This document shows, one piece after another, positions 4,693 to 5,838 of a stretch of DNA of 5,838 nt (within the stretch, counting starts at the first letter, position 1; every line of letters begins with the position of its first letter). Below the pieces are notes generated by a model. It ran no database searches and was not told the DNA's origin. It saw only the letters and a list, made by a program, of their open reading frames with translations. Position numbers and translations under genes: made by a program. Origin of the DNA: Bacillota bacterium (GTDB lineage Bacteria > Bacillota > Clostridia > Peptostreptococcales > Anaerovoracaceae); NCBI GenBank assembly GCA_016283945.1, contig JAEENW010000042.1, positions 1 through 5,838 on the forward strand, written 5' to 3'.

Positions 4693-5838
4693 ATGCAGGA
4701 AAAACTAAGAAAAGACATTGAAGCTATAATCGCAAGCGATCTCTACAGGAAGGCAGCGGCATTCATAGAAAAAGATGCTGCTCATACTCTGGATCAGCAA
4801 CTCGAGCTGGTGAAGATCCCCGCGTTCAGCCGGCACGAGCAGGCAAAATCAGCCCGCTTCCGCGAGATGGCCGAGGCTGAAGGATATGAGATGCTTACAG
4901 ATGAAGTCCATAACACATACGCTGTTATCCGGGGTACGGATCCCGATGCGCCGACTGTATTCATTTCAGCTCATCTTGATACCGTTTTTCCGCTAGACAC
5001 CCCGCTTGAACCCCGATTCGAGGGCACCCGCATAGTCTGTCCCGGAATATGCGACGATACTCGCGGCTGCGCTGAGATACTTTCCTTGATGAGGACATTC
5101 AAGCGCTGCGGCATCCATCCCAAGGGCACTCTCATAATAGGAGCAAACGTGGGAGAGGAAGGCCTCGGAGATCTCTACGGAATGAGACATTTCTTCAGTC
5201 AGCACGCTGACAGCGTAGATGCCTGCTTCTCACTTGACGGAGCCGGGAAAGGCCTTATTTATGGCGCAACCGGGAGCATACGCTACAAGGTGATCTTCCG
5301 CGGCCCCGGTGGACACTCCTATGGAGATTACGGCTTAGTCAATCCCATCCACGCAATGGGCAGGGCAATAAGCTATATCTCCGAGCTTCGGACGCCTGAG
5401 CTGCCAAAGACGACCTTCTCCGTCGGAGTCGTCAGTGGAGGCACATCAGTCAACTCTATAGCATATGAGTGCTCCATGCTTATCGACATGCGCTCCGACG
5501 AAAACTACACTCTTAAAGAGATCCACGACAAGATAGTAGATGCGGTCAACAAGGCCGTACGAGACGAAAATGAACGTTGGACCGAGGAACGCCTGTGGAA
5601 CAAAAACATGACCGGCCGGACTTACGACATTAACGCGCGCCTGTCTGTCGAGTTCATTGAGGTAGGAAACCGCCCCGGCGGAAGCCAGTCTCTGTGCAGT
5701 CCCTTCATGAGCACCGTTTCACAAGTATATGATGTCCTCGGCCGCGAGAAGAAATACATAGACCACCTCAGCACTGACATCAATATACCCATCAGCTTGG
5801 GAATACCGTCATGCAGTATCTCGTGCGGAGGATCCTCC
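4693..5838 (+). CDS. M20-family zinc metallopeptidase, partial (C-terminus beyond window)
   Basis: The first 382 residues are present, read without a stop to the window end. M20 enzymes are usually cytoplasmic, two-metal peptidases, deacylases or amidohydrolases. The visible motifs are: SAHLDT (92-97) with metal ligand H94 and D96; GICDDTRG (118-125) with the bridging Asp, probably D121; GEEG (154-157) with catalytic base E155 and ligand E156; SLDG (180-183) with ligand D182; GPGGHS (204-209) in the lid/dimerisation domain, whose H208 helps bind substrate across the dimer; and SCGGSS at the very end, which in this family shortly precedes the last metal-binding His. All expected catalytic residues inside the window are therefore intact. 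The pattern is PepT/ArgE-like, but the substrate cannot be read from it. There is no signal peptide. Divergent from a LysR regulator that probably controls it. Confidence 0.88.
   Translation, partial: MQEKLRKDIEAIIASDLYRKAAAFIEKDAAHTLDQQLELVKIPAFSRHEQAKSARFREMAEAEGYEMLTDEVHNTYAVIRGTDPDAPTVFISAHLDTVFPLDTPLEPRFEGTRIVCPGICDDTRGCAEILSLMRTFKRCGIHPKGTLIIGANVGEEGLGDLYGMRHFFSQHADSVDACFSLDGAGKGLIYGATGSIRYKVIFRGPGGHSYGDYGLVNPIHAMGRAISYISELRTPELPKTTFSVGVVSGGTSVNSIAYECSMLIDMRSDENYTLKEIHDKIVDAVNKAVRDENERWTEERLWNKNMTGRTYDINARLSVEFIEVGNRPGGSQSLCSPFMSTVSQVYDVLGREKKYIDHLSTDINIPISLGIPSCSISCGGSS

Noticed and set aside
4993..5205. A 70-codon minus-strand open frame.
   Set aside because: It is antisense to the region encoding the GICDD and GEEG motifs of the M20 peptidase and has no features of its own.

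Overview
The window holds six protein-coding genes. Five are on the minus strand and one is on the plus strand; the first and last genes run off the window edges. No RNA gene, mobile element or CRISPR array was seen. The DNA is GC-rich on the left (67% in one sampled 60-base stretch of the cpaF-like gene, 67% in one of hemW) and less so on the right (47% in one sampled stretch each of the lysR and M20 genes). Strong Shine-Dalgarno sequences, frequent ATA and AGG codons and the gene families suggest a GC-rich anaerobic bacterium, possibly Bacillota/Clostridia or Synergistota. That placement is a low-confidence inference.

Region 1 (1-2270, minus strand) is a tight three-gene operon resembling the start of a Tad/Flp pilus assembly locus. 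In transcription order it encodes a membrane-anchored SAF-domain protein (CpaB/RcpC-like), a MinD-superfamily protein (CpaE/TadZ-like) and the N-terminal 265 residues of a secretion ATPase (CpaF/TadA-like). Both junctions are 4-base ATGA overlaps. A near-consensus extended -10 promoter lies just upstream and fixes the likely start codon of the first gene. Both nucleotide-binding proteins have unusual P-loops: the CpaE-like one has lost its lysine, and the CpaF-like one reads G-x4-A-K-T rather than G-x4-G-K-T. Pilin, prepilin peptidase and TadB/TadC genes are not visible and would be expected beyond the left edge.

Region 2 (2290-3625, minus strand) is hemW, a radical-SAM protein of the HemN/HemW family with a complete cysteine motif and the HemW-type HNxxYW motif. 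It ends in two consecutive hairpin-plus-T-tract terminators that separate it from the Tad-like operon.

Region 3 (3650-5838) is a LysR-type regulator (minus strand, 24 bases upstream of hemW and probably co-transcribed with it) divergent from an M20-family metallopeptidase on the plus strand. The peptidase is cut off by the window end just before its last expected metal ligand. The 128-base shared intergenic region is AT-rich, carries a 9-base direct repeat and is the natural place for the LysR protein to act. The layout suggests that the regulator controls the peptidase.
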